64,000 bases of DNA from Candidatus Gastranaerophilales bacterium (GTDB lineage: Bacteria; Cyanobacteriota; Vampirovibrionia; Gastranaerophilales; Gastranaerophilaceae), in contig CALUVV010000002.1 in NCBI GenBank assembly GCA_944324305.1, positions 248,001 to 312,000 on the forward strand, given 5' to 3'. The first letter of the stretch is position 1; the number at the start of each line of letters is the position of its first letter. The notes below the pieces were generated by a model, which saw only the letters and a program-made list of their open reading frames with translations, made no database searches and was not told the DNA's origin. Positions 35,944 through 43,825 of the stretch are shown one piece after another. The position numbers and the translations under genes are program-made.

Positions 35944-36953
35944 TAGCAAATTCCCTCTCTAAGTCTTACAATTGCGCCGCCCCAGGTCATACCTGCACCA
36001 AAGCCGCAAAGAACTGCTGTTGTTCCGAGTTTTACATTGCCTTTTTCAACGCTTTCCGCCAGTGCGATAGGAATAGAAGCTGCTGATGTGTTGCCGTAAT
36101 ATTTAATATTAGTAACAACTTTGTCATCAGAATAGCCTAATCTTTCCTGAACAGCCTGAATAATTCTGATATTCGCCTGATGCGGAATTAAATAATCAAT
36201 ATCTTCAGGTTTTAAGCCTGCATTTGAAATAAGATTTTCAACATAATGAGGAAGAACTTTAGCTACAAATGTATAAACACCGCGTCCGTTCATTCTTATA
36301 CCTTTCGGTTTTTCTTCATACTGTTCAACCAGCGGGCAATTTTTACCGTCAAATGAAAGCTCAATTAAATTCCCATAGTTTCCGTCAGCTTTAATATCAA
36401 CAGCAATAACATCGTCAATTCCGTCCTCTGCCTGAGTTACAACCATTGCACCCGCTCCGTCGCCGAAAAGAATTGAGGTAGCTCTGTCTTCCCAGTTTAC
36501 AAGACGGGAATTGTTATCGGTTGCAACTATCAAAATATTTTTGTACATTCCGGAAGAAATATATGCTTTTGCAATGCTTAACCCGTATATTAATCCCGAG
36601 CATGCCGCAGTAATATCAAAAGCAGGAATTTGAGCTTTAATACCAAGTCTTTGATGAATATGACACGCAATTGCAGGATATAAATCAGGCGGTGCCGAAG
36701 ATGCCGCAACAATTAAGTCGATGTCGTCAGGGTTCATTTTTGCTTTTTCCAAAGCTTTTTGAGCAGCTTCAAAGCCTAAATCTATGGCGTTTTGCTCACC
36801 TGAAACAACACGTCTTTCTTTAATTCCGGTACGTGTATAAATCCATTCGTCAGATGTTTCGTATAATTTGGTTAAATCATCGTTAGTTATAACCGTTTCG
36901 GGTAAACTGTATCCGACACCCGCAATTCTTAACGGAATTAATTTATCTGTCAT
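35943..36953 (-). CDS. fabH: 3-oxoacyl-ACP synthase III
   Basis: A 336-residue initiating condensing enzyme joining acetyl-CoA and malonyl-ACP. The Cys-His-Asn triad is visible: DITAACSGLIYG, IPHQANIRI and YYGNTSAAS. Six bases separate it from plsX. Confidence 0.96.
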   Translation of the reverse strand: MTDKLIPLRIAGVGYSLPETVITNDDLTKLYETSDEWIYTRTGIKERRVVSGEQNAIDLGFEAAQKALEKAKMNPDDIDLIVAASSAPPDLYPAIACHIHQRLGIKAQIPAFDITAACSGLIYGLSIAKAYISSGMYKNILIVATDNNSRLVNWEDRATSILFGDGAGAMVVTQAEDGIDDVIAVDIKADGNYGNLIELSFDGKNCPLVEQYEEKPKGIRMNGRGVYTFVAKVLPHYVENLISNAGLKPEDIDYLIPHQANIRIIQAVQERLGYSDDKVVTNIKYYGNTSAASIPIALAESVEKGNVKLGTTAVLCGFGAGMTWGGAIVRLREGIC

Positions 36954-36958
36954 ATATT

Positions 36959-38017
36959 TTATTCCTCATAAAACTTAGCTATTTTTTCGTTCACACCAGT
37001 TTCTACAGCGTGTTTTGCAACTCTGACGGCATTTTTAATTGCATACGCTTTGCTTCTGCCGTGAGAAATAACGGTAATGCCTTTAACACCCAAAAGCAAT
37101 GCACCGCCGAATTCTTCGTAATTAATCTTTGTATAAATTCTTTTCATAAACGGTTTTGCAAGAAGTCCGATAATTTTACCGGCCAAATCAGCTTTAAATT
37201 CCTGCTTCAACATTCTGAAAAGCATCTGTGATGTTCCTTCGGTAACTTTCAAAGCTACGTTGCCGACAAAGCCGTCACATACAACAACATCGCACACGCT
37301 TAAGAAAATTTCTTTACCTTCAATGTTGCCGACAAAGTTTAATTTTTCCTGATGCTGTTCAAGAATTTTATATGTAGCCTGTGCGAGCTCATTACCTTTG
37401 CCTGCTTCTTCTCCGATATTCAAAACACCGATACGCGGATGTTCAATACCGAGAACGTTTTTAGAGAATGTTGCACCCATAATTGCAAACTGGTATAACA
37501 TTTCGGGCGTACAATTGCTGTTAGCTCCGCCGTCTATAACAACAATAGGTTTTTTAATGGTCGGAAGCGTAACCGCAATAGCAGGTCTGTCAATTCCGGG
37601 AATTCTGCCTAAACCGAATAAGCTTGAAGCCATTGCAGCTCCAGTAGAACCTGCCGCAACAACGGCATCGGAGCTTCCTTGAGCAACAGCGTCAACTGCC
37701 AGAACAATAGATGACTTTTTCTTTTTACGAATAGCTTGTCCGGGGGCTTCACCCATTTCAATAACTTCCGATGCGTGGGTAATTTTTATATCAAGTTTGG
37801 ACGTATCAATTTTAACACGATACTTAGCGGCTCCGCCTTTGCCGTAATCGGTCATAAAACCTTCATGGGAAATCTTATCGAGTTCCTGTTCAATTCTGTC
37901 TTGTTTTCCGACTAACTCAATTGCGACCCCGTATTCTTTAGCTGCCCATACAGCTCCTGCAACTATCTCATGCGGAGCATGGTCACCACCCATTGCGTCT
38001 ATTGCTATTCTCGTCAT
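36959..38017 (-). CDS. plsX: Phosphate acyltransferase PlsX
   Basis: A 352-residue enzyme making acyl-phosphate from acyl-ACP for phospholipid synthesis. Signatures: RIAIDAMGGDHAPHEIVAGA, EVIEMGEAPGQAIRKKK, AAGSTGAAMAS and CDGFVGNVALKVTEG. It heads the plsX-fabH-fabD group. A hairpin with a T run between rpmF and plsX may act as terminator or attenuator. Confidence 0.96.
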   Translation of the reverse strand: MTRIAIDAMGGDHAPHEIVAGAVWAAKEYGVAIELVGKQDRIEQELDKISHEGFMTDYGKGGAAKYRVKIDTSKLDIKITHASEVIEMGEAPGQAIRKKKKSSIVLAVDAVAQGSSDAVVAAGSTGAAMASSLFGLGRIPGIDRPAIAVTLPTIKKPIVVIDGGANSNCTPEMLYQFAIMGATFSKNVLGIEHPRIGVLNIGEEAGKGNELAQATYKILEQHQEKLNFVGNIEGKEIFLSVCDVVVCDGFVGNVALKVTEGTSQMLFRMLKQEFKADLAGKIIGLLAKPFMKRIYTKINYEEFGGALLLGVKGITVISHGRSKAYAIKNAVRVAKHAVETGVNEKIAKFYEE

Positions 38018-38056
38018 CTTATCCCTCTCAAAGTCTTATATTTAAATTTAACGGTT

Positions 38057-38092
38057 AAAAGGCGGGGACTGAAAAATTTTTCAGCCGCCCGG
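38057..38092 (-). terminator. Terminator or attenuator after rpmF
   Basis: On the minus strand GGCGG and CCGCC enclose CTGAAAA...TTTTTCAG, followed by TTTT. It would reduce read-through from rpmF into plsX. Confidence 0.65.
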
Positions 38093-38103
38093 CTTTTATA
38101 GAG

Positions 38104-38448
38104 TTATTTTTCTTCTGTTTCGGAAGTTTCTTCTACGGGAGCTTCTTCTTTTGCTTCTTCAACAACTGCTTCCGCTTTAACTTCTTCTACTTTTGTTTCT
38201 TCAGCTTTTTCAGCCTTCTTAGTTGATTTTTTAGCGGGTTTCTTTTCTTCTTTAACCGCTGTTTCTTCAACTCTGTCTTTAATGCTTACGGGTTTGCCTT
38301 TGTAAGTTCCGCAAGCTGTGCATACTGTGTGCGTTAATACTGTTTCACCGCAGTTAGGGCACTTTGTAGTTTCCGGTTTTGTAGCTTTCCAGTTGCTTCT
38401 TCTGTGTCCTTGTGCTGAGTGTCCTGTTCTTTTCTTAGGTACTGCCAT
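38104..38448 (-). CDS. rpmF: Ribosomal protein L32 with long acidic/lysine-rich tail
   Basis: A 114-residue protein. Residues 1-57 are normal L32 (MAVPKKRTGHSAQGHRRS, then zinc ligands in CPNCGE...CTACGTYKG). From about residue 58 there is an extra tail, rich in Lys, Glu, Val and Ala (DRVEETAVKEEKKPAKKSTK and on), ending TEEK. Bacterial L32 is usually about 57-60 residues, so the tail doubles the protein. The tail is likely disordered. It follows yceD by 33 bases, the standard order. Confidence 0.95.
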   Translation of the reverse strand: MAVPKKRTGHSAQGHRRSNWKATKPETTKCPNCGETVLTHTVCTACGTYKGKPVSIKDRVEETAVKEEKKPAKKSTKKAEKAEETKVEEVKAEAVVEEAKEEAPVEETSETEEK

Positions 38449-38481
38449 TTTCTTTTTTCCTTTTTTATTTTCTTATACTAC

Positions 38482-38979
38482 TTATATTTCTTTTTTACCT
38501 TCGATTTTAATGTTTTTGAACACATCTAATCTCGGGTCGGACAAATTTTCTTCTTTTAGAAATTTATCCCCATTACAATTTATACCACAAACTTTCTTAT
38601 TTGGTAAATTTAATATTACAGATTGATACAATAAGTCATAAATATCAATTTCATCTGCGCCTTCAAGGTCAGTTACAAACTGTCCGTCTTTGAGCTCGAA
38701 CTCTTGCCCGTAATCCTCTAAGAGAGCATTTTTTGCAAACATTTCGTCGAGACTGAAATCAAGTTTGTATTCAAACTCTTTCAGGCACAAATCGCATTCA
38801 AGTTTAATAATTCCTTTAACATTTCCGGTTACTTCAATAAATTCACCGAGAGATTTTATTTCCAGATCGGAAGTTACGGGGGTAACACAATCCACGCCCT
38901 TGATATAATCTTCGAAATGAAAATCAAGAGTTTTAGACGGTGAATTTTCCAGTTCATCTATCGAAATTTTGTAATTCAT
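38482..38979 (-). CDS. yceD: YceD/DUF177 family protein
   Basis: A 165-residue protein with the DUF177 core: GIIKLECDLCLKEFEYKLDF (CxxC pair), EFELKDGQFVTDLEGADEIDIYDLLYQSVILNLPNKKVC. The family is coupled to rpmF and has been tied to 23S rRNA accumulation in bacteria and chloroplasts. It starts one base after the small protein upstream. Confidence 0.92.
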   Translation of the reverse strand: MNYKISIDELENSPSKTLDFHFEDYIKGVDCVTPVTSDLEIKSLGEFIEVTGNVKGIIKLECDLCLKEFEYKLDFSLDEMFAKNALLEDYGQEFELKDGQFVTDLEGADEIDIYDLLYQSVILNLPNKKVCGINCNGDKFLKEENLSDPRLDVFKNIKIEGKKEI

Positions 38980-38980
38980 G

Positions 38981-39232
38981 TTATCCTACGTACTGTTCTT
39001 CCTGAATAGCGAGAGCCGCAATCTGATTTGATATAAAGCAGACTTTTTTCAAAGGTCCTAAAGTTTCTTTTTCGATTAAGACGGCAGCTGCGCTTTTGAC
39101 TGCCTGCTGTAATTCGGCATAGAGTTCTTCGGGCTTTTCAACATACAACACCAGAGGTGCTGTTGATCCTTTTAAGAATACAAGTACCGAAATTCTTTTT
39201 TTAATATTTTGAGCATTAAATTGTTGTGCCAT
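38981..39232 (-). CDS. Small conserved-looking protein, unknown
   Basis: An 83-residue protein (MAQQFNAQNIKKRISVLVFLKGSTAP) with strand-helix-strand style segments: LVLYVEKPEELYAELQQAVKSAAAVL, LKKVCFISNQIAALAIQEEQYVG. SD AAGGAG precedes it. It is adjacent to yceD and probably co-transcribed. I do not recognise the family; it might bind nucleic acid or the ribosome by context only. Confidence 0.65.
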   Translation of the reverse strand: MAQQFNAQNIKKRISVLVFLKGSTAPLVLYVEKPEELYAELQQAVKSAAAVLIEKETLGPLKKVCFISNQIAALAIQEEQYVG

Positions 39233-39307
39233 TTTGCACTCCTTTTCTTAATTATACAGGTATAATGAATTATAAAATAAAAGCAGGTGCATTGTCAATT
39301 TTTAAAC

Positions 39308-39342
39308 AAAAAGACAGGACTTATAACAAATCCTGTCTTTTT
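39308..39342 (-). terminator. Terminator after tpiA
   Basis: AAAAAGACAGGA pairs with TCCTGTCTTTTT; on the minus strand it lies 17 bases after the tpiA stop. Confidence 0.9.
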
Positions 39343-39358
39343 ATATTTGTAAATAAAA

Positions 39359-40153
39359 CTATTTCATAAGTTTCATGGTTTTTTCGATAATTTCATTTAA
39401 GCTTTCTGCTTTCAATGAAGCACCGCCGATTAAAGCACCGTCGATATCTGATTTAGACATTTGTTCTTCAATTGTGGAAGGTTTAACGGAACCGCCGTAA
39501 AGAATTCTGATAGAATCAGCAGCTTCTGCTCCAGCTACTTCTTTAACAACTCCTCTAATCATAGCGATAACTCTGTTAGCTTCATCAGCGTCGCAAGTTT
39601 TACCGGTACCGATAGCCCAGATAGGTTCGTAAGCGATTACTGATTTTGCAACATCAGCGGGAGAAATTCCTTCCAATGCAGCTTTAATTTGTCCTGCAAT
39701 CCAGCTGTCTGTAACACCTGCTTCTCTTTGTTCAAGAGTTTCGCCGCAGCAGATAATGGGAATTAAGCCTTCAGCTAAAATAGCTTTTGCTTTTTTGTTA
39801 ATCATTTCATCTGTTTCCGAGAAATACTGTCTTCTTTCGGAGTGACCGATAATTACGTAATCACATCCTGCATCTTTCAACATTTCAACAGAAATTTCAC
39901 CTGTATATGCGCCAGATTTTTCCCAGTGGCAGTTTTGACCCGCAATAGAAATTTTGTTTCCGCCGCATCCGCAATCACATCTGACAGCTTCTACTGCTGC
40001 AATTGATGTAAATACAGGAGCAATGACAACTGTAGGCAATTCAACCGCTGTATAATCTTTTACAAAATTTTTAACCCCTTCAAAAACTTCTTTAGCTTCT
40101 GAACGCAATAAATTCATTTTCCAGTTTCCTGCAATAATAGGTTTTCTAGACAT
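39359..40153 (-). CDS. tpiA: Triosephosphate isomerase
   Basis: A 264-residue glycolytic enzyme. Substrate Lys in GNWKMN, catalytic His in IIGHSERRQYF, catalytic Glu in AYEPIWAIGTGK, phosphate loop ILYGGSVKP. Slightly longer than usual because of a Cys-rich insertion CDCGCGGN near residue 60. SD AAAGGAGA precedes the start. Monocistronic by its terminator. Confidence 0.96.
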   Translation of the reverse strand: MSRKPIIAGNWKMNLLRSEAKEVFEGVKNFVKDYTAVELPTVVIAPVFTSIAAVEAVRCDCGCGGNKISIAGQNCHWEKSGAYTGEISVEMLKDAGCDYVIIGHSERRQYFSETDEMINKKAKAILAEGLIPIICCGETLEQREAGVTDSWIAGQIKAALEGISPADVAKSVIAYEPIWAIGTGKTCDADEANRVIAMIRGVVKEVAGAEAADSIRILYGGSVKPSTIEEQMSKSDIDGALIGGASLKAESLNEIIEKTMKLMK

Positions 40154-40223
40154 AATATTCTCTCCTTTTCCTTTAATTAATTATTATTATATGAGGAAAA
40201 TATTTTATTGCAACGAGTTAGAC

Positions 40224-40252
40224 TTGAAATTTATAAAAACATAGGTTATAAT
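40224..40252 (+). promoter_or_regulatory. Near-consensus sigma-70 promoter
   Basis: TTGAAA (40224-40229), a 17-base spacer and TATAAT (40247-40252) stand with no protein-coding frame downstream on the plus strand. This points to an RNA gene. Confidence 0.7.
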
Positions 40253-40258
40253 AAAAAA

Positions 40259-40351
40259 GAAGGGCGAGAGGATTGCGCTCCTCTCTTTAAAAGCCCCGTT
40301 ATTTGAGTTTAAGCGTTAGTATTATCAGAAAGATAAGCACTAACGCTTTTT
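40259..40351 (+). ncRNA. Candidate small RNA between tpiA and the DGR
   Basis: The predicted ~93-nt transcript begins near 40259. It has a hairpin GAGAGGA/TCCTCTC (40266-40285) nested in GGGC (40262-40265)/GCCC (40293-40296), and ends with a long stem AAGCGTTAGT (40311-40320)/ACTAACGCTT (40339-40348) followed by T's, which acts as terminator. It does not match 4.5S, 6S or tmRNA as far as I can see. The remaining gap to 40520 shows no frame or strong structure to me. Confidence 0.5.
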
Positions 40352-40520
40352 CAGTTACACTGAATTCCACTCTATCACCCCCTTTCCTCTATCGGTTTAA
40401 CAAATTTGAAGTTTGCGCCGCAGAGGTAAGTTAATGATATCAGGGCTTACCCGCTTTTTATCTTATATTTTTACAAGAAAAAAGTCAATATTATTAAAAT
40501 TATAGTATTATATTCACAAC

Positions 40521-40547
40521 AAAAAAAGGGTATCAACCCTTTTTTTT
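40521..40547 (-). terminator. Terminator right after DGR template repeat
   Basis: AAAAAAAGGGT pairs with ACCCTTTTTTT around ATCA. On the minus strand it begins about 10 bases after the template repeat, so the template RNA ends here. Confidence 0.9.
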
Positions 40548-40556
40548 AATTTATCA

Positions 40557-40678
40557 CCTGACGCAGCGGACATTGTTCCCATTGGACTTAGAGTTCCTGT
40601 TGCGGTTGCCATTGTTGAAATTCTGGTTCCAGCCCAACTCTGCGGAAGCCTCAGAGGCAGACCAATAGTTGCCTGACG
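40557..40678 (-). repeat. DGR template repeat (TR)
   Basis: This 122-bp segment matches the variable repeat at 41360-41481 at constant offset 803, with 12 mismatches. All 12 are at T on the plus strand, i.e. at A on the template sense strand. It contains 32 such adenines, including 11 AAC/AAT codons when read in the target frame. It lies outside any gene and is preceded by a small hairpin (CGCTG-TT-CAGCG). Confidence 0.97.
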
Positions 40679-40803
40679 CTGAACAGCGGATTAACAATCA
40701 TTTATATCGAATCTTTCAATAAAAATGACTTCTGCACATATGCAAAACTTTGGTTGCTATATTTAACAACCACCGCTGACGAGATAAATTTGAGCACACC
40801 CTG

Positions 40804-41178
40804 TTACACCTTGGCATAAGCAGGCTCCGGCTCAGTTTCAAAGGATGATTTCAACCACCCTTGAGCTTGTTTGGCAATCGAATATGTTTTTTCGATTAAG
40901 CAGCAATACTTTGGCTGTGGAATTATTTTCAGATCAAAAGACATCCGCAAAAATAAATCCAAAAATTGAACTTCATTTAAAATTTCATAAATAAAATCTT
41001 TCTTATCTTTACTGCTGTTTGCTTTATAAATCAAAACAAGCAGTTCAATAACATGATTTTGAATTTTTTCGCCTAACGAAAATTTAAAATCCCGCGGAAA
41101 ATCTTTTGTAGTATTCATTAATTCTACAAGCAAATCATATGCCGTTTTGTAAATAGGCAGGTGTTGGTATTGTGCCAT
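40804..41178 (-). CDS. avd: DGR accessory variability determinant Avd
   Basis: A 124-residue, all-helical basic protein of the four-helix-bundle Avd family: LPIYKTAYDLLVELMNTTKDFPRDFKFSLGEKIQ, VLIYKANSSKDKKDFIYEIL, FLDLFLRMSFDLKIIPQPKY and LIEKTYSIAKQAQGWLKS. Avd forms a pentamer that binds the RT and template RNA and is needed for mutagenic retrohoming. SD AGGAG precedes the start. It lies between target and TR as in the classic element. Confidence 0.93.
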   Translation of the reverse strand: MAQYQHLPIYKTAYDLLVELMNTTKDFPRDFKFSLGEKIQNHVIELLVLIYKANSSKDKKDFIYEILNEVQFLDLFLRMSFDLKIIPQPKYCCLIEKTYSIAKQAQGWLKSSFETEPEPAYAKV

Positions 41179-41353
41179 ATTAATCTCCTATAATCCTTGA
41201 TTTGTAAAGTTTCATGTAGTATTTATTGCCTAAAACTTGTGTTATATAAGGTTTTATGGTATAATAAATGTTGTAAATAATTGTTATTAGGTAATTTAAG
41301 GAGGTTTTACCGCGCAAAAATATTCGCGTTAAATAACTAAATAATTAAATAAC

Positions 41354-42262
41354 TTATCTCCTGACGCAGCGGACATAGTACCCACTGGACTTAGAGGACC
41401 TGCCGCGGTCGCCATTGTGGAAATACTGGCTCCAGCCCAACTCTGCGGAAGCCTCAGAGGCAGACCAATAGGTGCCTGACGTAATTCCAAGAAGATTGGA
41501 GTTAAAGTACATTGCAAGGAGTTCATCTCGATTGGGGAGAGTATATTCAGGGTCGAGTTTTGCACAGCTTGCTCCTGCGTTATAAAAATTTGCAGATGAT
41601 GCATTCTTTTTGTGGACATCCGGAGCCACGGCTTGAGTTCGGATATCAGGATATAATACAGTTACAAAACCTATGTCTTTACCAACCTCATTGGGCTGTG
41701 CAAGCCCGTTCATATCATAAATTGCATTTACACATACTCTGTCCTGTCCCCAATGGTTAGCATCTTTATCATCACTGAGACATGACGGGTTGTAAAACAA
41801 ATTTACAGAATATCCGTTTGCCATGACAAAACCATAACTCGTTGATGACGGATCCGTAACATTACCGCTTGATATACCCGATGCCAATTCTTTAACTGTT
41901 TTAGGCATCGTAATCTTTGTTTCGGCTAATGATAAAATTTTATTGCTTTCCGTTTCAATTCCGCAATCTCTTAAATTATTATTATCGCAAGTTTTAGCTA
42001 TTTGCAGCTGTTTTTTTAAATAGTTCTCGACAAAATCCTGCGCATTCGAAGCGTCTCTTATACTTCCTTTTACAGTTATTAACCTTACAGCTTCCCCGAT
42101 TGTTGCAAGAGCTTTTTTGCGTGCAACTGCATATTCCTTCTCTTTGGTTTCATTAATTAAAGTCGGTAAAATCATTGCCGCAACAACTCCTATTATACCG
42201 ATTGTCAACAACACTTCAGCAAGAGTAAAAGCTTTCTTAATTTTAAAATTCTTTCTTTCCAT
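41354..42262 (-). CDS. DGR-diversified type IV pilin-like protein
   Basis: A 302-residue DGR target. Leader MERKNFKIKKA precedes the prepilin motif FTLAEVLLTIGIIGVVAAMILP (cleavage before F12). The middle has NGLAQPNEVGKD, the motif shared with other pseudopilins here. The C-terminus (about 235-302: YTLPNRDELLAMYF, GTYWSASEAS, YYVRCVRR) is a DUF1566/Lcl-type C-type-lectin fold, a known DGR scaffold. Variable residues are 264, 278, 280, 282, 285, 287, 289, 293, 295 and 296. SD AAGGAGC. Divergent from XRE 42407. It should be exported and displayed with its variable face outside; the ligand is unknown. Confidence 0.94.
   Translation of the reverse strand: MERKNFKIKKAFTLAEVLLTIGIIGVVAAMILPTLINETKEKEYAVARKKALATIGEAVRLITVKGSIRDASNAQDFVENYLKKQLQIAKTCDNNNLRDCGIETESNKILSLAETKITMPKTVKELASGISSGNVTDPSSTSYGFVMANGYSVNLFYNPSCLSDDKDANHWGQDRVCVNAIYDMNGLAQPNEVGKDIGFVTVLYPDIRTQAVAPDVHKKNASSANFYNAGASCAKLDPEYTLPNRDELLAMYFNSNLLGITSGTYWSASEASAELGWSQYFHNGDRGRSSKSSGYYVRCVRR
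41360..41481 (-). repeat. DGR variable repeat (VR)
   Basis: The 3' end of the target gene, matching the template repeat except at 12 template adenines. Ten of 11 template AAC/AAT codons differ: N to T, S, Y, H, D, G, S, S, Y, Y; one AAT is unchanged. The GC-rich end TCCGCTGCGTCAGG before the stop fits an initiation-of-mutagenic-homing site; the next base differs between VR (A) and TR (T). Confidence 0.97.
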
Positions 42263-42308
42263 AAATTGCTCCTTTTTCTTTTTGATTACATATTAGCCAT
42301 ATGGATAA

Positions 42309-42396
42309 ATTATACTACTTATTAGATAATATTGTCAAGTAATTATTACCTAACAGCTCATTAAATTTTATTACAATATTAAGGATAATAATTACT
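42309..42396. promoter_or_regulatory. DGR target promoter with paired operator-like repeats
   Basis: On the minus strand TTGACA (42333-42338), an 18-base spacer and TATAAT (42309-42314) form a near-consensus promoter for the target gene. AGTAATTATTA (42338-42348) and TAATAATTACT (42386-42396) are a perfect 11-bp inverted pair, one overlapping the -35 and one just before the XRE start. This suits looping or cooperative repression by the XRE protein. Confidence 0.7.
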
Positions 42397-42406
42397 CAGG
42401 TGGAGT

Positions 42407-42724
42407 ATGTATCAAATCAAGAACCTCTTAGGAGCAAAAATAAAATCATTACGCAATGAAAAAGGAATTACACAGGAATATTTCGCGGAACAAATCGGAA
42501 TCAGCCCCAGAAGTGTAAGCTTCATCGAAAACGGAAAAAATTACCCTGCTCCTGAAACTCTTGCAGCAATTTGTCAAATACTTAACGTTGAACCTTATAA
42601 ATTATTTTTGTTCCCCATTGAAAAAACTCCGGGTGAAATTAAACGTATTTTAATAAATAAAATTAATGAAGATGATGATTTTGCCCTGTATTTATATGAC
42701 TGTGCAAGACAACTTTTAACTTAG
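42407..42724 (+). CDS. XRE-family HTH regulator inside the DGR
   Basis: A 105-residue protein: HTH at residues about 10-64 (KIKSLRNEKGITQEYFAEQIGISPRSVSFIENGKNYPAPETLAAICQIL), followed by a helical tail. Divergent from the DGR target and sharing its operator region. Its last 62 bases overlap the 3' end of the RT gene in antisense, so transcription of one could interfere with the other. Probably represses the target and itself. Confidence 0.88.
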   Translation: MYQIKNLLGAKIKSLRNEKGITQEYFAEQIGISPRSVSFIENGKNYPAPETLAAICQILNVEPYKLFLFPIEKTPGEIKRILINKINEDDDFALYLYDCARQLLT

Positions 42725-43820
42725 TAAACTCATCGTCACATATAACAAACAGGTTTATACATCGTAAACAGATTTCTTTTCTTAAAATATAACCGTTCGT
42801 GTTTCTAAGCATCCCAAGGTAACTGTTAATTGTTGAAGTAAATTTTTCAAGCTCTTCTTCATAAAACCACTGCTCATTTAACTTTTGTCCGCTGATTATT
42901 TTAAAAATTCTCTTTATTGTTTTTTGCCTGAGACTTGTTCTGTATGGTTTTACGACAAAACCGACAAAGTCTATACCTTTATCAACTTTATTAATTAATT
43001 TTTTATGCTGATGAAGTTCAAGATTAAGCCTTTCTTTAAGAAAAACGGTTAAATCTTTATGTATTTTATTTAAATATTGCGGATTTTTATGCATAATCAC
43101 AAAATCATCAACATATCTGCAATAATATTTACACTTAAGATGATGTTTTATATATTGGTCCAGAATATTCAAATATACATTACTAAAAAACTGGCTTGTC
43201 AGATTGCCTATCGGTAAACCTTTATCTGATGGAGTGTACCAGAGACTTTTATATTTTGGAAGACAGTTAAATTTATATGACGGAGACTTTATGCAGACAT
43301 CTGTTTTCGGGTTGTGAAAAATTACCTGCCTGATAAGCTCCAACATCCATTCTTCATCCACAAACTTTTGAATTTCCGCATATAAAATATTTTTATCAAT
43401 ACTCACAAAAAAATTTTTTAAATCTGCTTTCAAAAAGTAAGCTGTTTCAGTATAATTATTTGTTATCGATGCGGCATATGCTTTAACCGACTTAACCGCG
43501 TTTGTGGTTCCTCTGGCGGGAATACAGCTGTATGTGTCTTTAATAAACCTTTTATAAAATCTGTCTTTAATCTCATTATAAATCAGATGGTGGACAATTC
43601 TGTCTCTAAAGTCCGCAGCCCAGACCTCTCTTGGTTTTGGGTAAAGCACAATGAAACATATACTCTGCCCTATTTTATACTCCCCGCTTGCAAGATCTTC
43701 ATACAGCTTCAAAAGATTTTGCTCAAGATTATACTCAAACATCAATGCATTAACGGTATTTCTCTTATGCTTCCTGCAATCAAGATAAGCTTGAAAAAGC
43801 TTTTCAAAAGTTAATCCCAT
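42663..43820 (-). CDS. DGR reverse transcriptase
   Basis: A 385-residue RT. FLKADLKNFFVSID holds the first catalytic Asp (about 133); LPIGNLTSQFFSNVYLN (202-218) is the DGR/retron-like motif 4 with Gln; CRYVDDFVIM (236-239 YVDD) is the active site; GIDFVGFVVKPY follows in the thumb region. No maturase or endonuclease domain is present, which excludes a group II intron. It copies the template RNA with adenine infidelity. It is upstream of the target and has its own promoter 5 bases before the ATG (no SD). Confidence 0.95.
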   Translation of the reverse strand: MGLTFEKLFQAYLDCRKHKRNTVNALMFEYNLEQNLLKLYEDLASGEYKIGQSICFIVLYPKPREVWAADFRDRIVHHLIYNEIKDRFYKRFIKDTYSCIPARGTTNAVKSVKAYAASITNNYTETAYFLKADLKNFFVSIDKNILYAEIQKFVDEEWMLELIRQVIFHNPKTDVCIKSPSYKFNCLPKYKSLWYTPSDKGLPIGNLTSQFFSNVYLNILDQYIKHHLKCKYYCRYVDDFVIMHKNPQYLNKIHKDLTVFLKERLNLELHQHKKLINKVDKGIDFVGFVVKPYRTSLRQKTIKRIFKIISGQKLNEQWFYEEELEKFTSTINSYLGMLRNTNGYILRKEICLRCINLFVICDDEFTKLKVVLHSHINTGQNHHLH

Positions 43821-43825
43821 ATGAT

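Noticed and set aside
40311..40348. Inverted repeat near the DGR as an attachment site or CRISPR unit
   Set aside because: It is a single stem with a T run after a clear promoter, best read as a terminator; no repeated spacers exist anywhere in the window.
40557..40678. Template repeat as a broken second copy of the target gene
   Set aside because: Only the 122-bp end is duplicated, differences are adenine-specific, and a terminator follows at once; a decayed paralogue would not show this.
41311..41328. CGCG...CGCG hairpin after the VR as the DGR cruciform
   Set aside because: Only a 4-bp stem with a 10-base loop; known DGR hairpins have longer stems, so I do not claim it.
42663..43820. RT as a group II intron maturase or retron RT
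   Set aside because: No maturase/HNH domain, no intron ends and no msr/msd structure; TR/VR pair and Avd make it a DGR RT.
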